Origin: Patescibacteria group bacterium
Lineage (GTDB): Bacteria > Patescibacteriota > Minisyncoccia > Portnoybacterales > UBA2143
DNA length: 12,840 nucleotides
Direction of reading: 5' to 3'
Assembly: GCA_018819085.1 (NCBI GenBank)
Contig: JAHJQT010000024.1
Location: 1-12,840, forward strand
A model generated the notes under the pieces. The model ran no database searches. It was not told the origin of the DNA and saw nothing but the letters and a program-made list of their open reading frames with translations. Below, piece after piece: positions 1 through 5,601 of this stretch. How positions within the stretch are numbered: the stretch's first letter is position 1; every line of letters begins with the position of its first letter. The translations under genes were made by a program, and so were the position numbers.

Positions 1-221
1 CTTAATTCATCTCCAAATTCTTGAGGTTGTTGAGACTGCTGTTGAGGTTGTTGTTGAGTTACTTGTTGCGAACCTTCTTCTCCAGGAAAAATTAATTTTT
101 TATCATCTTTATTCATATTAATCCCTTCTATTTCATTTTTGTCGTCAAAAACTATAGAAGCAATATAAAGACCACCTCCAATAATAATTAAAACTACAAA
201 TGCCGAAATTAAACTTCTCAT
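1..221 (-). CDS. Membrane-anchored protein with Q-rich linker (partial; C-terminus beyond window)
   Basis: I do not recognise this gene, which runs off the left edge after 73 codons. The visible part starts with a short basic N-terminus and one hydrophobic segment (about residues 4-24, rich in V, I, L and G). A charged stretch with several D, K and E residues follows. About residues 55-70 form a low-complexity linker of Gln with Ser and Pro. This layout suggests a single-pass inner-membrane protein with an extracytoplasmic domain on a flexible linker; the functional domain is missing. The ATG at 221 is the only plausible start. It has no Shine-Dalgarno but sits exactly 6 nt behind a perfect TATAAT, which predicts a leaderless transcript. 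The upstream neighbour ends in a strong hairpin terminator, so this is its own transcription unit. The frame and membrane segment are clear; function is unknown. Confidence 0.7.
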   Translation of the reverse strand, partial: MRSLISAFVVLIIIGGGLYIASIVFDDKNEIEGINMNKDDKKLIFPGEEGSQQVTQQQPQQQSQQPQEFGDEL

Positions 222-233
222 ATTCGCATTATA
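222..233 (-). promoter_or_regulatory. -10 promoter element giving a leaderless start
   Basis: On the minus strand TATAAT (233-228) is followed by six bases and then the ATG at 221. The last base of a -10 box is usually position -7, so transcription would begin at the A of the ATG. No good -35 box lies 17 nt upstream, where the terminator of the preceding gene sits. The same spacing recurs before the NYN and SGNH genes. Confidence 0.5.
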
Positions 234-245
234 CTATTTTATTAT

Positions 246-287
246 GAAAAATAAAAGCCGTTAAATCCTGAGGAACTAACGGCTTTA
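246..287 (-). terminator. Rho-independent terminator after the 311-709 gene
   Basis: A perfect 10-bp stem, AAAGCCGTTA (254-263) with TAACGGCTTT (277-286), encloses a 13-nt loop that itself holds TCC/GGA. On the minus strand the stem is followed by a T-rich tail. It lies 25 nt past the stop codon of the 311-709 gene and just upstream of the next gene's promoter. Confidence 0.8.
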
Positions 288-310
288 AAATTATTGATAT
301 CATAAACAAC

Positions 311-709
311 TTATTTTTTAACCTTCTTACTAAAAGGTTTAATTATAATAATAAGACCCAAAATCATAATTACCAAAGAAATTAATGCGCCCAACAATCC
401 TGGATTATACAGCAAATATATGACCCCACCACCAATTAGAATATAACTAATGTTCTGAGGCCTATTCAAAAAGAAATCAATGAAATTTTTTAAACCTTTC
501 CATATCTCTGGAGCAATAAACCCTAAAGACAATGCTACTGTTAAAGACACTATCATTTTTTTAAAAGGATAAATCTCAAATATCCAATTTAAAAAAAGAT
601 AGAAGAAGTACATAATCCCTAAAGAAATCCAAACTTGAAAATTCTTATATTCCAATCTTACCATTAAAGCTACCCCAAAAGGAAACAGAAAAATTAAATA
701 TTTCATCAT
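311..709 (-). CDS. Small polytopic membrane protein, unknown function
   Basis: This 132-residue protein is mostly hydrophobic, with four to five predicted membrane segments (about residues 3-18, 26-46, 51-68, 88-101 and 104-123). It ends in a basic tail rich in Lys, expected in the cytoplasm. I see no catalytic motif and do not recognise the family. Two tandem ATG codons open the frame (709 and 706), preceded by AAAGGAGAGAT. The second ATG gives the better spacing of 7 nt from GGAG. This is the only canonical Shine-Dalgarno in the window, which sets the gene apart from its neighbours. A palindromic element at 749-770 and a possible TTGACA box lie upstream, and a strong terminator follows the stop codon. 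It is therefore probably monocistronic. The gene call is firm; function is unknown. Confidence 0.75.
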   Translation of the reverse strand: MMKYLIFLFPFGVALMVRLEYKNFQVWISLGIMYFFYLFLNWIFEIYPFKKMIVSLTVALSLGFIAPEIWKGLKNFIDFFLNRPQNISYILIGGGVIYLLYNPGLLGALISLVIMILGLIIIIKPFSKKVKK

Positions 710-748
710 ATCTCTCCTTTGCTATTAAAGGTTAAATAACTAATTAAA

Positions 749-775
749 AAATAGCATAAATATGCTATTTGTCAA
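749..775 (-). promoter_or_regulatory. 22-bp palindrome in a possible promoter: operator or weak terminator
   Basis: AAATAGCATA (749-758) and TATGCTATTT (761-770) are perfect inverted arms separated by two bases. On the minus strand a consensus TTGACA (775-770) directly abuts the palindrome, and TATTTT (753-748) follows 16 nt later, so a repressor bound here would cover the spacer and -10 of the 311-709 gene. Alternatively the arms form an AT-rich hairpin followed by a T run, which would be a weak terminator for the NYN transcript. The sequence alone does not decide between these. Confidence 0.5.
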
Positions 776-814
776 GATTGTGATGGCTGGCCACCTCGGT
801 CGCTATTATTCTAC

Positions 815-843
815 TTGACAAGCCTTTTCTACTTTGATATATT
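815..843 (+). promoter_or_regulatory. Sigma-70-type promoter driving a plus-strand small transcript
   Basis: TTGACA (815-820), a 17-nt spacer and TATATT (838-843) make a near-consensus vegetative promoter, with a predicted start near 850. It points to the right, against all the large genes, and directly precedes the hairpin and U-run at 856-903. Confidence 0.65.
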
Positions 844-849
844 TATAAT

Positions 850-908
850 ATCACGAAGGGGAAAAGACTTTAAGGTTTGTCCTTAAAGCGACGCCCCTTT
901 TTTATTTT
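850..908 (+). ncRNA. Candidate ~55-nt small RNA, convergent to the NYN gene
   Basis: Downstream of the promoter at 815-843 lies a compact two-tier hairpin. The outer stem is AAGGGG (856-861) with CCCCTT (894-899). The inner stem is CTTTAAGG (868-875) with CCTTAAAG (881-888), closing a UUUGU loop. The tiers are separated by a 6x5 internal loop (AAAAGA against CGACG). A run of six T follows at 898-903, then TTTT at 905-908. Promoter, structure and U-run sit within about 95 bp and no reading frame lies between them, so an independent small RNA is the simplest reading. On the minus strand the hairpin lacks a T tail, so it does not look like the terminator of the NYN gene, whose stop codon (902-904) lies in the U-run. 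I match it to no known RNA family. Confidence 0.5.
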
Positions 909-1408
909 GAATGTTTTTTAAGTTTATTACTTAAATTATTCATATAATCCATATATTTTCTGAATTTCGAAAGAAGTTGAGAATAAGCTTTTCTATTTGG
1001 AATAATAACTCGCCCTAGTTTTCCTTTTTGTTCTAAATATTCAATTAAACAATGGAAATCGCCATCGCCTGAAACGATAATAGCTTTATTATAATTTGGA
1101 TATTCTATCATTGTATGTAAAACCAATTCTGCATCAACATTTCCTTTTACTCTAATTTTTCCTTTTTCTTTTATTTCTAAAGTCGGCTTGAAAATACAAA
1201 TATAACCTGCTGTTTGTAAGTAAGTATATAGCGCCTCGTTACCTGCCACATAACCAATAAAAAGAAATGATTTCTTTACTTTATATTTATCTTTTAAATA
1301 AACGTAAAATCTAGCGAAATCTAAATCCCAACCTTGGCTTTTAACTCCTAAGTTAAGATTCTGACTATCTACAAAAGCATAGTTATATTCCTGTTTTTTC
1401 TTCTTTAT
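902..1408 (-). CDS. NYN (LabA-like PIN) domain protein with apparent ATA start
   Basis: This is a 168-residue NYN-domain protein, a PIN-fold family that cleaves or binds RNA. Counted from the ATA codon at 1408, acidic and polar residues that normally bind metal are present: D14 and N17 in YAFVDSQNLNLG, D92 in NVDAELVL, and D115/D117 in SGDGDF. A basic Lys-rich tail follows. The frame is open back to a TAA near 1450 but holds no ATG, GTG or TTG before GTG at 1249. Starting there would delete the first strand with its key Asp, so it cannot be the functional start. The ATA falls where CPR homologues, as I recall them, begin with Met followed by several Lys. It lies 6 nt after an extended -10 box, which implies a leaderless mRNA. 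The alternatives are an ATT start further upstream or a decayed start codon. The family call is strong and the start is inferred. Confidence 0.8.
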   Translation of the reverse strand: MKKKKQEYNYAFVDSQNLNLGVKSQGWDLDFARFYVYLKDKYKVKKSFLFIGYVAGNEALYTYLQTAGYICIFKPTLEIKEKGKIRVKGNVDAELVLHTMIEYPNYNKAIIVSGDGDFHCLIEYLEQKGKLGRVIIPNRKAYSQLLSKFRKYMDYMNNLSNKLKKHSK

Positions 1409-1423
1409 GTTTATATTATACCA
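1409..1423 (-). promoter_or_regulatory. Extended -10 promoter of the NYN gene
   Basis: The minus strand reads TGG then TATAAT (1420-1415), which fits the extended -10 form TGnTATAAT. Six bases later comes the ATA codon at 1408, the predicted +1. A partial -35 match (TCGTCA) lies 17 nt upstream, inside the terminator hairpin of the preceding unit. Confidence 0.6.
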
Positions 1424-1449
1424 AAAAATCGCCTTTTTGACGATTTTTT
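1423..1449 (-). terminator. Bidirectional intrinsic terminator between HAD unit and NYN gene
   Basis: AAAAAATCG (1423-1431) and CGATTTTTT (1441-1449) form a perfect 9-bp stem with a 9-nt loop. Both strands end in a T run, so it could stop transcription from either side. On the minus strand it directly follows the 113-bp repeat copy A and directly precedes the NYN promoter. Confidence 0.7.
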
Positions 1450-1559
1450 ACGCACTGCGATCTCTCGAACCGCTGTCCAGAATGGCTGGCTGTATGGGAC
1501 AAAATTGGAACCTTTTCACATAATTACCAGTAAGAATAAAAAGCTCTTGAGCCCATTTT
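1447..1559. repeat. 113-bp dispersed direct repeat, copy A
   Basis: Copy A aligns to 2242-2354 without gaps over 113 bp, with 99 identities (88%). The part at 1481-1559 is about 94% identical and the first 34 bases are more diverged. It is visibly richer in G and C than its flanks. Read on the minus strand both copies share a short frame ending in GCG TAA (residues such as ELFIL, GNYVKRFQF, PIQPAI), but 10 of 12 changed codons alter the residue, so selection on a protein is not evident. It lies 61 nt past the HAD stop codon. It may be a decayed gene end, a mobile repeat or a 3' RNA element. Confidence 0.8.
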
Positions 1560-1619
1560 ATGTGATATTATACTGACTCTTACTGCCCAAGCTCAGTCCA
1601 GATTAAAATATTACAAAAC

Positions 1620-2228
1620 TTATAAAATTATTTCAAGAATCTCTTTAGGGTTATTAACTAAATAATCTGGTTTTTCTTTTTTTAATAATTTTTCTGAATT
1701 AAACCCCCAAGTTACCGCAATGATTTTAATTCTAGCTTTTTTTGCCGCGACAATATCCCTATCTTCATCTCCTACATAAATTACATTATCAGAATTAATT
1801 TTATATCTTCTGCACATTCTTTTTAAAACTAAATGTTTACCGAATATAGAACTATCAGAATATATAAATTCAAATAGATTTTCAATTTTGTATTTTTTTA
1901 AAACAATTCTAATATTTTCTTCTGAATTACTAGAAACAATACCAAGATTATAATTCTCACTTAACTTTTTAAAAACATCTAAAATTTCTGGAAATAATTT
2001 AATATTATCTCTCTTTTTTAATTTGGATGTTACTTGATAAACAAATTTTGGAATTTTCCAAAAAGGGATTCCTGATTTTTTAATTAAATATCTAGTCCCG
2101 TAATTTTTAATATCTTCTAAATTAATCTCTTTATATTTATCATTTTTTAAATCTTTTACAATATTTAAAATATCTTCGTATGTATCCACAATAGTTCCAT
2201 CAAAATCAAATACAATATATTTTTTCAT
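1620..2228 (-). CDS. HAD-superfamily phosphatase (Gph/PGPase-like)
   Basis: This 202-residue haloacid-dehalogenase hydrolase removes phosphate from a small metabolite through an aspartyl-phosphate intermediate in the cytoplasm. Motif I is DFDGTIVDT, with nucleophile D8 and acid/base D10. Motif II is the SSNS segment near residue 100, and motif III Lys is in the FGKHLVLK segment. Motif IV is GDEDRDIVAAKKA. Residues between about 16 and 85 form a helical C1 cap, as in phosphoglycolate phosphatase and pyrophosphatase PpaX. The substrate cannot be told from sequence. The ATG at 2228 puts motif I at the expected distance, and there is no Shine-Dalgarno. The gene is flanked by the two copies of a 113-bp direct repeat, with copy B ending 13 nt upstream of its start, which suggests a gained cassette. 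The family call is firm. Confidence 0.88.
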   Translation of the reverse strand: MKKYIVFDFDGTIVDTYEDILNIVKDLKNDKYKEINLEDIKNYGTRYLIKKSGIPFWKIPKFVYQVTSKLKKRDNIKLFPEILDVFKKLSENYNLGIVSSNSEENIRIVLKKYKIENLFEFIYSDSSIFGKHLVLKRMCRRYKINSDNVIYVGDEDRDIVAAKKARIKIIAVTWGFNSEKLLKKEKPDYLVNNPKEILEIIL

Positions 2229-2241
2229 AATTCTGAAATAA

Positions 2242-2354
2242 TTTACGCACCTTGGTCCTTCGAACTGCTGCCCACAATGGCTGGCTGTATGGGACGAAAT
2301 TGGAACCTTTTTACATAATTACCAGCAAGAATAAAAAGCTCATGACCCCATTTT
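2242..2354. repeat. 113-bp dispersed direct repeat, copy B
   Basis: This is the partner of copy A (1447-1559), in the same orientation, of the same length and offset by 795 bp. It lies downstream of the SGNH stop codon (2439) and ends 13 nt before the HAD start, so repeat and gene alternate. Unlike copy A it has no terminator hairpin after it on the minus strand. The minus-strand reading frame in this copy stays open further upstream, to 2458, still without a start codon. Confidence 0.8.
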
Positions 2355-2458
2355 CCATTCTGACAAATGCTTATGAAATCTACATTTTCGTCTTTTTTAT
2401 TTGGTTCGAATCTCGGATGGGTCGTTAGAAACCCTAATTTAAATCCATTTCTTGCTAG
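2243..2458 (-). pseudogene. Possible 3' remnant of an unrecognised gene (71 open codons, no start)
   Basis: In the minus strand a frame runs open for 71 codons from 2458 to a TAA at 2243-2245, through all of repeat copy B. It has no ATG, GTG or TTG in a usable place. Its first codons overlap the last codons of the SGNH gene in another frame. The residues look protein-like in composition (an SICQNGKWGHELFILAG segment), and the matching frame in copy A shares the end but is closed 37 codons from its stop. I do not recognise a family. This may be the tail of a gene whose 5' part was replaced, or a chance open frame. Confidence 0.25.
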
Positions 2459-3044
2459 CTAAAAAATCTTTTACTTTTATAAAAATTTTCTCGTGGCCAG
2501 ATGTATTAGGATGTAAACCATCATCAAAATCTTTATTTTCAAGCAAACCGACATTCAAGAAAAAAATATTATTTTGCTGACACACTTTTTCCATAATTTC
2601 ACTGTATTTTCTGATGTTCTTATTTGTATAGTAAATATCTATCCATGCAACAGGCATTGTTTTAGATTCATCACAATTCTTAAGATCCATAAAAATTATA
2701 TTTTTGGTAATCTTTTTTACTTTTTTGATTATTTCTTCCAAATTTGCTCTAAATTTTTCAGGAGAGACTAGATAATTACCGGGGGTATTCTTATAGGCGG
2801 CATCATTGCTGCCAGTCTGAAATATTATCGCGTCTGCATTTCTAATCTTAGCCTCACTCTCAAAACGAGCTAAGATAGTTTCTGTCGTGCCTCCCGATAT
2901 ACTCAAATTGTAAATTTCAACATAATCTTCATCTCTTTTGGCCACATGAAACCATAAGCGGTTAACCCAACCACCTTTCCTCATATCCCACGCACCCCAA
3001 GCTGTACTGTCTCCAAAAATACAAATTGATTCAATTTTGTTCAT
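2439..3044 (-). CDS. SGNH/GDSL-family hydrolase (esterase or deacetylase type)
   Basis: This 201-residue SGNH hydrolase resembles GDSL lipases, esterases and carbohydrate acetyl-esterases. Block I is FGDST with nucleophile Ser at residue 13. Block II Gly is in SISGGTT (51-52), block III Asn is in TGSND (N80), and block V is DGLHPN with catalytic D175 and H178. All four family residues are therefore present. No signal peptide or membrane segment is seen, so it should act in the cytoplasm, on an ester substrate that cannot be named. Length is normal for the single-domain form. The ATG at 3044 lies 6 nt after CATAAT, a near -10 box, which fits a leaderless message. Downstream come repeat copy B and the HAD gene. 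The upstream neighbour is tRNA-Gln, so a new transcription unit begins here. Confidence 0.88.
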   Translation of the reverse strand: MNKIESICIFGDSTAWGAWDMRKGGWVNRLWFHVAKRDEDYVEIYNLSISGGTTETILARFESEAKIRNADAIIFQTGSNDAAYKNTPGNYLVSPEKFRANLEEIIKKVKKITKNIIFMDLKNCDESKTMPVAWIDIYYTNKNIRKYSEIMEKVCQQNNIFFLNVGLLENKDFDDGLHPNTSGHEKIFIKVKDFLASKKWI

Positions 3045-3056
3045 ATTAAAATTATG
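3045..3056 (-). promoter_or_regulatory. Possible -10 element of the SGNH gene, leaderless spacing
   Basis: CATAAT (3056-3051) differs from TATAAT at one base and lies exactly 6 nt before the ATG at 3044. A TTGACA hexamer overlaps it (3060-3055) but is too close to act as a -35 box here. The evidence is mainly that the spacing equals that of two other genes in the window. Confidence 0.35.
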
Positions 3057-3164
3057 TCAATTAGTTCGAATCCATAAACAGTGTGTTCTCTAGACAGACC
3101 AAATCAATAATCCAAAAATTACTTAAATTAGCGCTCTCGGGTCTGCACGATAAAAAAGTCACAT

Positions 3165-3238
3165 TGGCTGCCAGACTAGGACTCGAACCTAGATAACATG
3201 CTCCAGAGGCATGTGGCCTACCATTAGCCGATCTGGCA
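3165..3238 (-). tRNA. tRNA-Gln (anticodon CTG), CCA encoded
   Basis: A full cloverleaf can be drawn: acceptor TGCCAGA with TCTGGCA, a D-arm with loop AATGGTA, anticodon stem CATGC/GCATG with loop CTCTGGA (anticodon CTG, reading CAG), and T-arm CTAGG TTCGAGT CCTAG. Discriminator G is followed by an encoded CCA. The first base T paired with A72 is typical of glutamine tRNAs. It starts 4 nt after the ftsX stop codon, so it is probably processed from the prfB-ftsE-ftsX transcript. A T6 run at 3157-3152, 7 nt after CCA, may end that transcript. Confidence 0.95.
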
Positions 3239-3242
3239 AAAT

Positions 3243-4151
3243 CTATACTTCCAAATATCTTCTAATGGCGACTAAACTACTAATAGTTCCAAGAGAAACG
3301 CCTACTAATATTTGGATTAAAAATAAAACTATTATATTCGCCTGGAAAAAATAAAAGAGATCAGTGCCAGGTAAATAAGAAGTTATTTTAGGCGAGATAT
3401 ACCATAAAAGTGGATATAAAATAAAAAGAGATACTAAAGCTGCAATGACTCCATAAAGCGCTCCTTCAATAATAAATGGCCCTCTAGCAAACCAATTACT
3501 TGCACCAACCAATTTCATTACCTTTATTTCTCTCCTAGAACTATAGATAGTTAAACGAATTGTATTAAAAGTAACTAAAACAGCTAATCCTGCTAAAACT
3601 AATAAAATAACCAATCCAATCTGACGAATGCTTCTCGTTATTGAAGTAAGTCGTGCAATAACTGCCTTATTCTCAAGGTAATTTATTTTATCAATAATTT
3701 CATTATATTTTTCCTGTTCAAAAAAACTAACAATTGATTCATACTGCGATGCTTGCTGAGCTTTAATATTCAAACTTGCTGATAAAGGATTATTACCTAA
3801 TTCATCTAAACTCTGCATTAGAATACTATTGTCTTTATGTTTATCTTTAAATTTATTTAATGCTTCTCCAGTAGAAACATATTCAGCGCTACGAACTTCA
3901 TTCAATTTAACTAAATCAACTCTAGCATCAAGAATTTCATCTTCCGAAGTATCTAAATTAAAATAAACACTTATATCAATCTTATCTTCAAGATTAGCTG
4001 TAAGTGAATTTATTAAAACATTAACAAGTAATAAACTTGTAATACCTAAAATAGCTAAACTCATCATTGAAACAGCTGATGAAGAGAGCCATTTGTTTCT
4101 CCAAAAACTTATACATCCAGATTTAATTATACGAACGAATGTTGTAAACAT
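3243..4151 (-). CDS. ftsX: Cell division protein FtsX, membrane subunit of FtsEX
   Basis: FtsX is the permease-like subunit of the FtsEX complex. At the septum it couples ATP hydrolysis by FtsE to activation of peptidoglycan hydrolases and divisome assembly. This 302-residue protein has the family layout: a cytoplasmic N-terminus, TM1 at about 22-47, a large extracytoplasmic domain at about 50-172 (DKIDISVYFN at its start), then TM2 at about 178-197, TM3 at 226-250 and TM4 at 267-296. The conserved SSRREIKVMKLVGAS loop after TM2 is the FtsE-coupling segment of this family. It starts 3 nt after the ftsE stop codon, and tRNA-Gln follows 4 nt after its TAG. No Shine-Dalgarno is seen, so translation is probably coupled to ftsE. 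The call is firm. Confidence 0.95.
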   Translation of the reverse strand: MFTTFVRIIKSGCISFWRNKWLSSSAVSMMSLAILGITSLLLVNVLINSLTANLEDKIDISVYFNLDTSEDEILDARVDLVKLNEVRSAEYVSTGEALNKFKDKHKDNSILMQSLDELGNNPLSASLNIKAQQASQYESIVSFFEQEKYNEIIDKINYLENKAVIARLTSITRSIRQIGLVILLVLAGLAVLVTFNTIRLTIYSSRREIKVMKLVGASNWFARGPFIIEGALYGVIAALVSLFILYPLLWYISPKITSYLPGTDLFYFFQANIIVLFLIQILVGVSLGTISSLVAIRRYLEV

Positions 4152-4154
4152 AAA

Positions 4155-4838
4155 TTAAAATAATATATATTTCCCTTTTGGGTCATCTTTAATAATTTTT
4201 CCTTTTTCCAAAGTAATTACTCTTCTATCTAATCCATTAATAATATCTCTATCATGAGTTGAAAGAATAACAATAGTTTTAAGTTCATTAATCTTCATTA
4301 GAAGTTTAATGATTTCCCAAGTATTAAGCAAGTCTAAATTACCAGTTGGTTCATCAGCAACTAAAACCTTTGGCCTATGAGCTAATGCTCTTGCAATAGC
4401 TACGCGTTGCTGCTCTCCACCTGAAAGTTGATCGGGGAAATTATCTGCCTTATTAATTAAATTAACTAATTTTAAAAGTTGAGGAACACTTTTCTCTATT
4501 TCAAGCTTTGGACAACCTCCAACTTCCATGGCAAAGGCAATATTTTCATAAGCTGTTTTATTAGGCAATAATCGAAAATCTTGAAAGATCATTCCTATTT
4601 GTCTACGCCAAAAAGGAATATCTCTATTATGAAGCTTACCAATATCTTGATCTCCCCAAAGAATTTGCCCTTTACTTGGCAATTCTTCACGTATTAAAAG
4701 TTTTATTAAAGTTGATTTCCCAGCGCCTGAACGTCCTGCAATAGAAACGAATTCTTCATCATTAATAGTTAAATTGATATTATCTAATGCTAAACAATTA
4801 GGCGGATAAGCTTTTGAAACTTTTTTGAAATATATCAT
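4155..4838 (-). CDS. ftsE: Cell division ATP-binding protein FtsE
   Basis: FtsE is the ABC ATPase partner of FtsX. Over 227 residues all ABC motifs are present: Walker A GRSGAGKST (35-43), Q-loop Gln at 86 (MIFQDF), signature LSGGEQQR (138-145), Walker B VLVADEPT (158-165), D-loop (N167-L168-D169) and switch His H195 in STHD. The segment PNKTAYENIAFAMEV after the Q-loop is typical of FtsE rather than of nutrient transporters. The ATG follows the prfB TAG after a single base, and the ftsX start lies 3 nt past its stop codon. The three genes therefore form one translationally coupled block, an order also known in Firmicutes. Length and motifs are normal. Confidence 0.96.
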   Translation of the reverse strand: MIYFKKVSKAYPPNCLALDNINLTINDEEFVSIAGRSGAGKSTLIKLLIREELPSKGQILWGDQDIGKLHNRDIPFWRRQIGMIFQDFRLLPNKTAYENIAFAMEVGGCPKLEIEKSVPQLLKLVNLINKADNFPDQLSGGEQQRVAIARALAHRPKVLVADEPTGNLDLLNTWEIIKLLMKINELKTIVILSTHDRDIINGLDRRVITLEKGKIIKDDPKGKYILF

Positions 4839-4839
4839 G

Positions 4840-5601
4840 CTATTTTTTAATATAACCTTCTATGAATTTATCTAAATTACCATCTAAAACTCTATTTGGA
4901 TCACCTGATTTAATTTTATTCCTATGATCTTTAACCATTTGATATGGATGAAGCACATAAGATCGTATTTGACTTCCCCATTCAGCTGGAGTTAAAGTCC
5001 CTCTTAATTTATTTCTTTCCTGTTCACTGCTTTTTAAATTATATTGGTACAATCTACTACGAAGTAATTTCATTGCACTTTTCTTATTCTCCCCTTGTAA
5101 ACGTTCATTTTGACAAGAAGCTGTTAATCCTGTAGATAAATGAGTAATACGAACAGCTGATTCTGTTTTATTAACATACTGACCTCCTGGACCACTTGCC
5201 TTATACGTCTCAATTCTTAAATCTTCTGGATTTATCTTCATTTCTTTTACCTCATCAAATTCAGGTAAAACTTCAACTAAAGCAAAAGAAGTGTGACGGA
5301 GATTATTAGAATTAAAAGGAGACAATCTCACTAAACGGTGAACTCCTGATTCTCCTTTTAAATAACCGTAAGAATATTGGTTTTTAATTATTAAAGTAGC
5401 ATTTTTAATACCTGCTTCTTTACCTTCTTTAATCTGTAAAACTTGGGATTTCCATTCGTTTTTCTGTGCAAATTTAAGATACATTTTTAACAACATTTCA
5501 GCCCAATCCTGTGCATCTGTGCCACCTGCTCCTGCGTAAATTGAGATGATAGCTTTTCGTTTATCGTATTTGTCTTTTAATTTTTCAGTCAAATCTCTCA
5601 T
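4840..5601 (-). CDS. prfB: Peptide chain release factor 2 lacking N-terminal domain 1
   Basis: RF2 reads UAA and UGA in the ribosomal A site and triggers peptide release. The codon-reading motif SPF (94-96) identifies RF2 rather than RF1, and the catalytic GGQ (139-141) is intact in SGPGGQYVN. The conserved C-terminal WGSQIRSYVLHPY and LDGNLDKFIE segments are also present. The protein is only 253 residues where RF2 usually has about 330-370; residue 17 onward matches the standard start of domain 2 (AIISIYAGAGGTDAQDW). The helical domain 1, which contacts the GTPase centre, is missing. An in-frame TAA lies just upstream of the ATG at 5601, and tRNA-Thr ends only 41 nt away, leaving no room for the lost part or for the usual programmed +1 frameshift site. 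It is tightly coupled to ftsE downstream. Identity is firm; whether it works as a full RF2 is not known. Confidence 0.92.
   Translation of the reverse strand: MRDLTEKLKDKYDKRKAIISIYAGAGGTDAQDWAEMLLKMYLKFAQKNEWKSQVLQIKEGKEAGIKNATLIIKNQYSYGYLKGESGVHRLVRLSPFNSNNLRHTSFALVEVLPEFDEVKEMKINPEDLRIETYKASGPGGQYVNKTESAVRITHLSTGLTASCQNERLQGENKKSAMKLLRSRLYQYNLKSSEQERNKLRGTLTPAEWGSQIRSYVLHPYQMVKDHRNKIKSGDPNRVLDGNLDKFIEGYIKK

Noticed and set aside
902..1249. NYN protein starting at GTG 1249
   Set aside because: This start removes about 53 residues including the first strand and key Asp of the NYN fold, although that sequence is in frame and intact upstream.
1560..1580. A promoter (TATAAT at 1572-1567, minus) making an RNA through repeat copy A to the terminator at 1423-1449
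   Set aside because: No acceptable -35 or extended -10 is present, and copy B has no matching box or terminator, so I did not list it as a feature.
1447..2354. The gene-repeat-gene pattern as an integron cassette array with attC sites
   Set aside because: The repeats lack the RYYYAAC and GTTRRRY core pairs and have no conserved inverted arms; the one small hairpin in copy A is broken in copy B. No integrase is in the window.
2380..2440. A tRNA or tRNA remnant suggested by TTGGTTCGAATCTC at 2401-2414
   Set aside because: The flanks do not form a T-stem, and no acceptor, D-arm or anticodon stem can be drawn on either strand.
2574..2771. Plus-strand frames at 2574-2771, 4944-5135, 8794-9006 and 9174-9464
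   Set aside because: All lie antisense to well-supported genes (SGNH, prfB, murJ), have no recognisable domains and behave as shadow frames.
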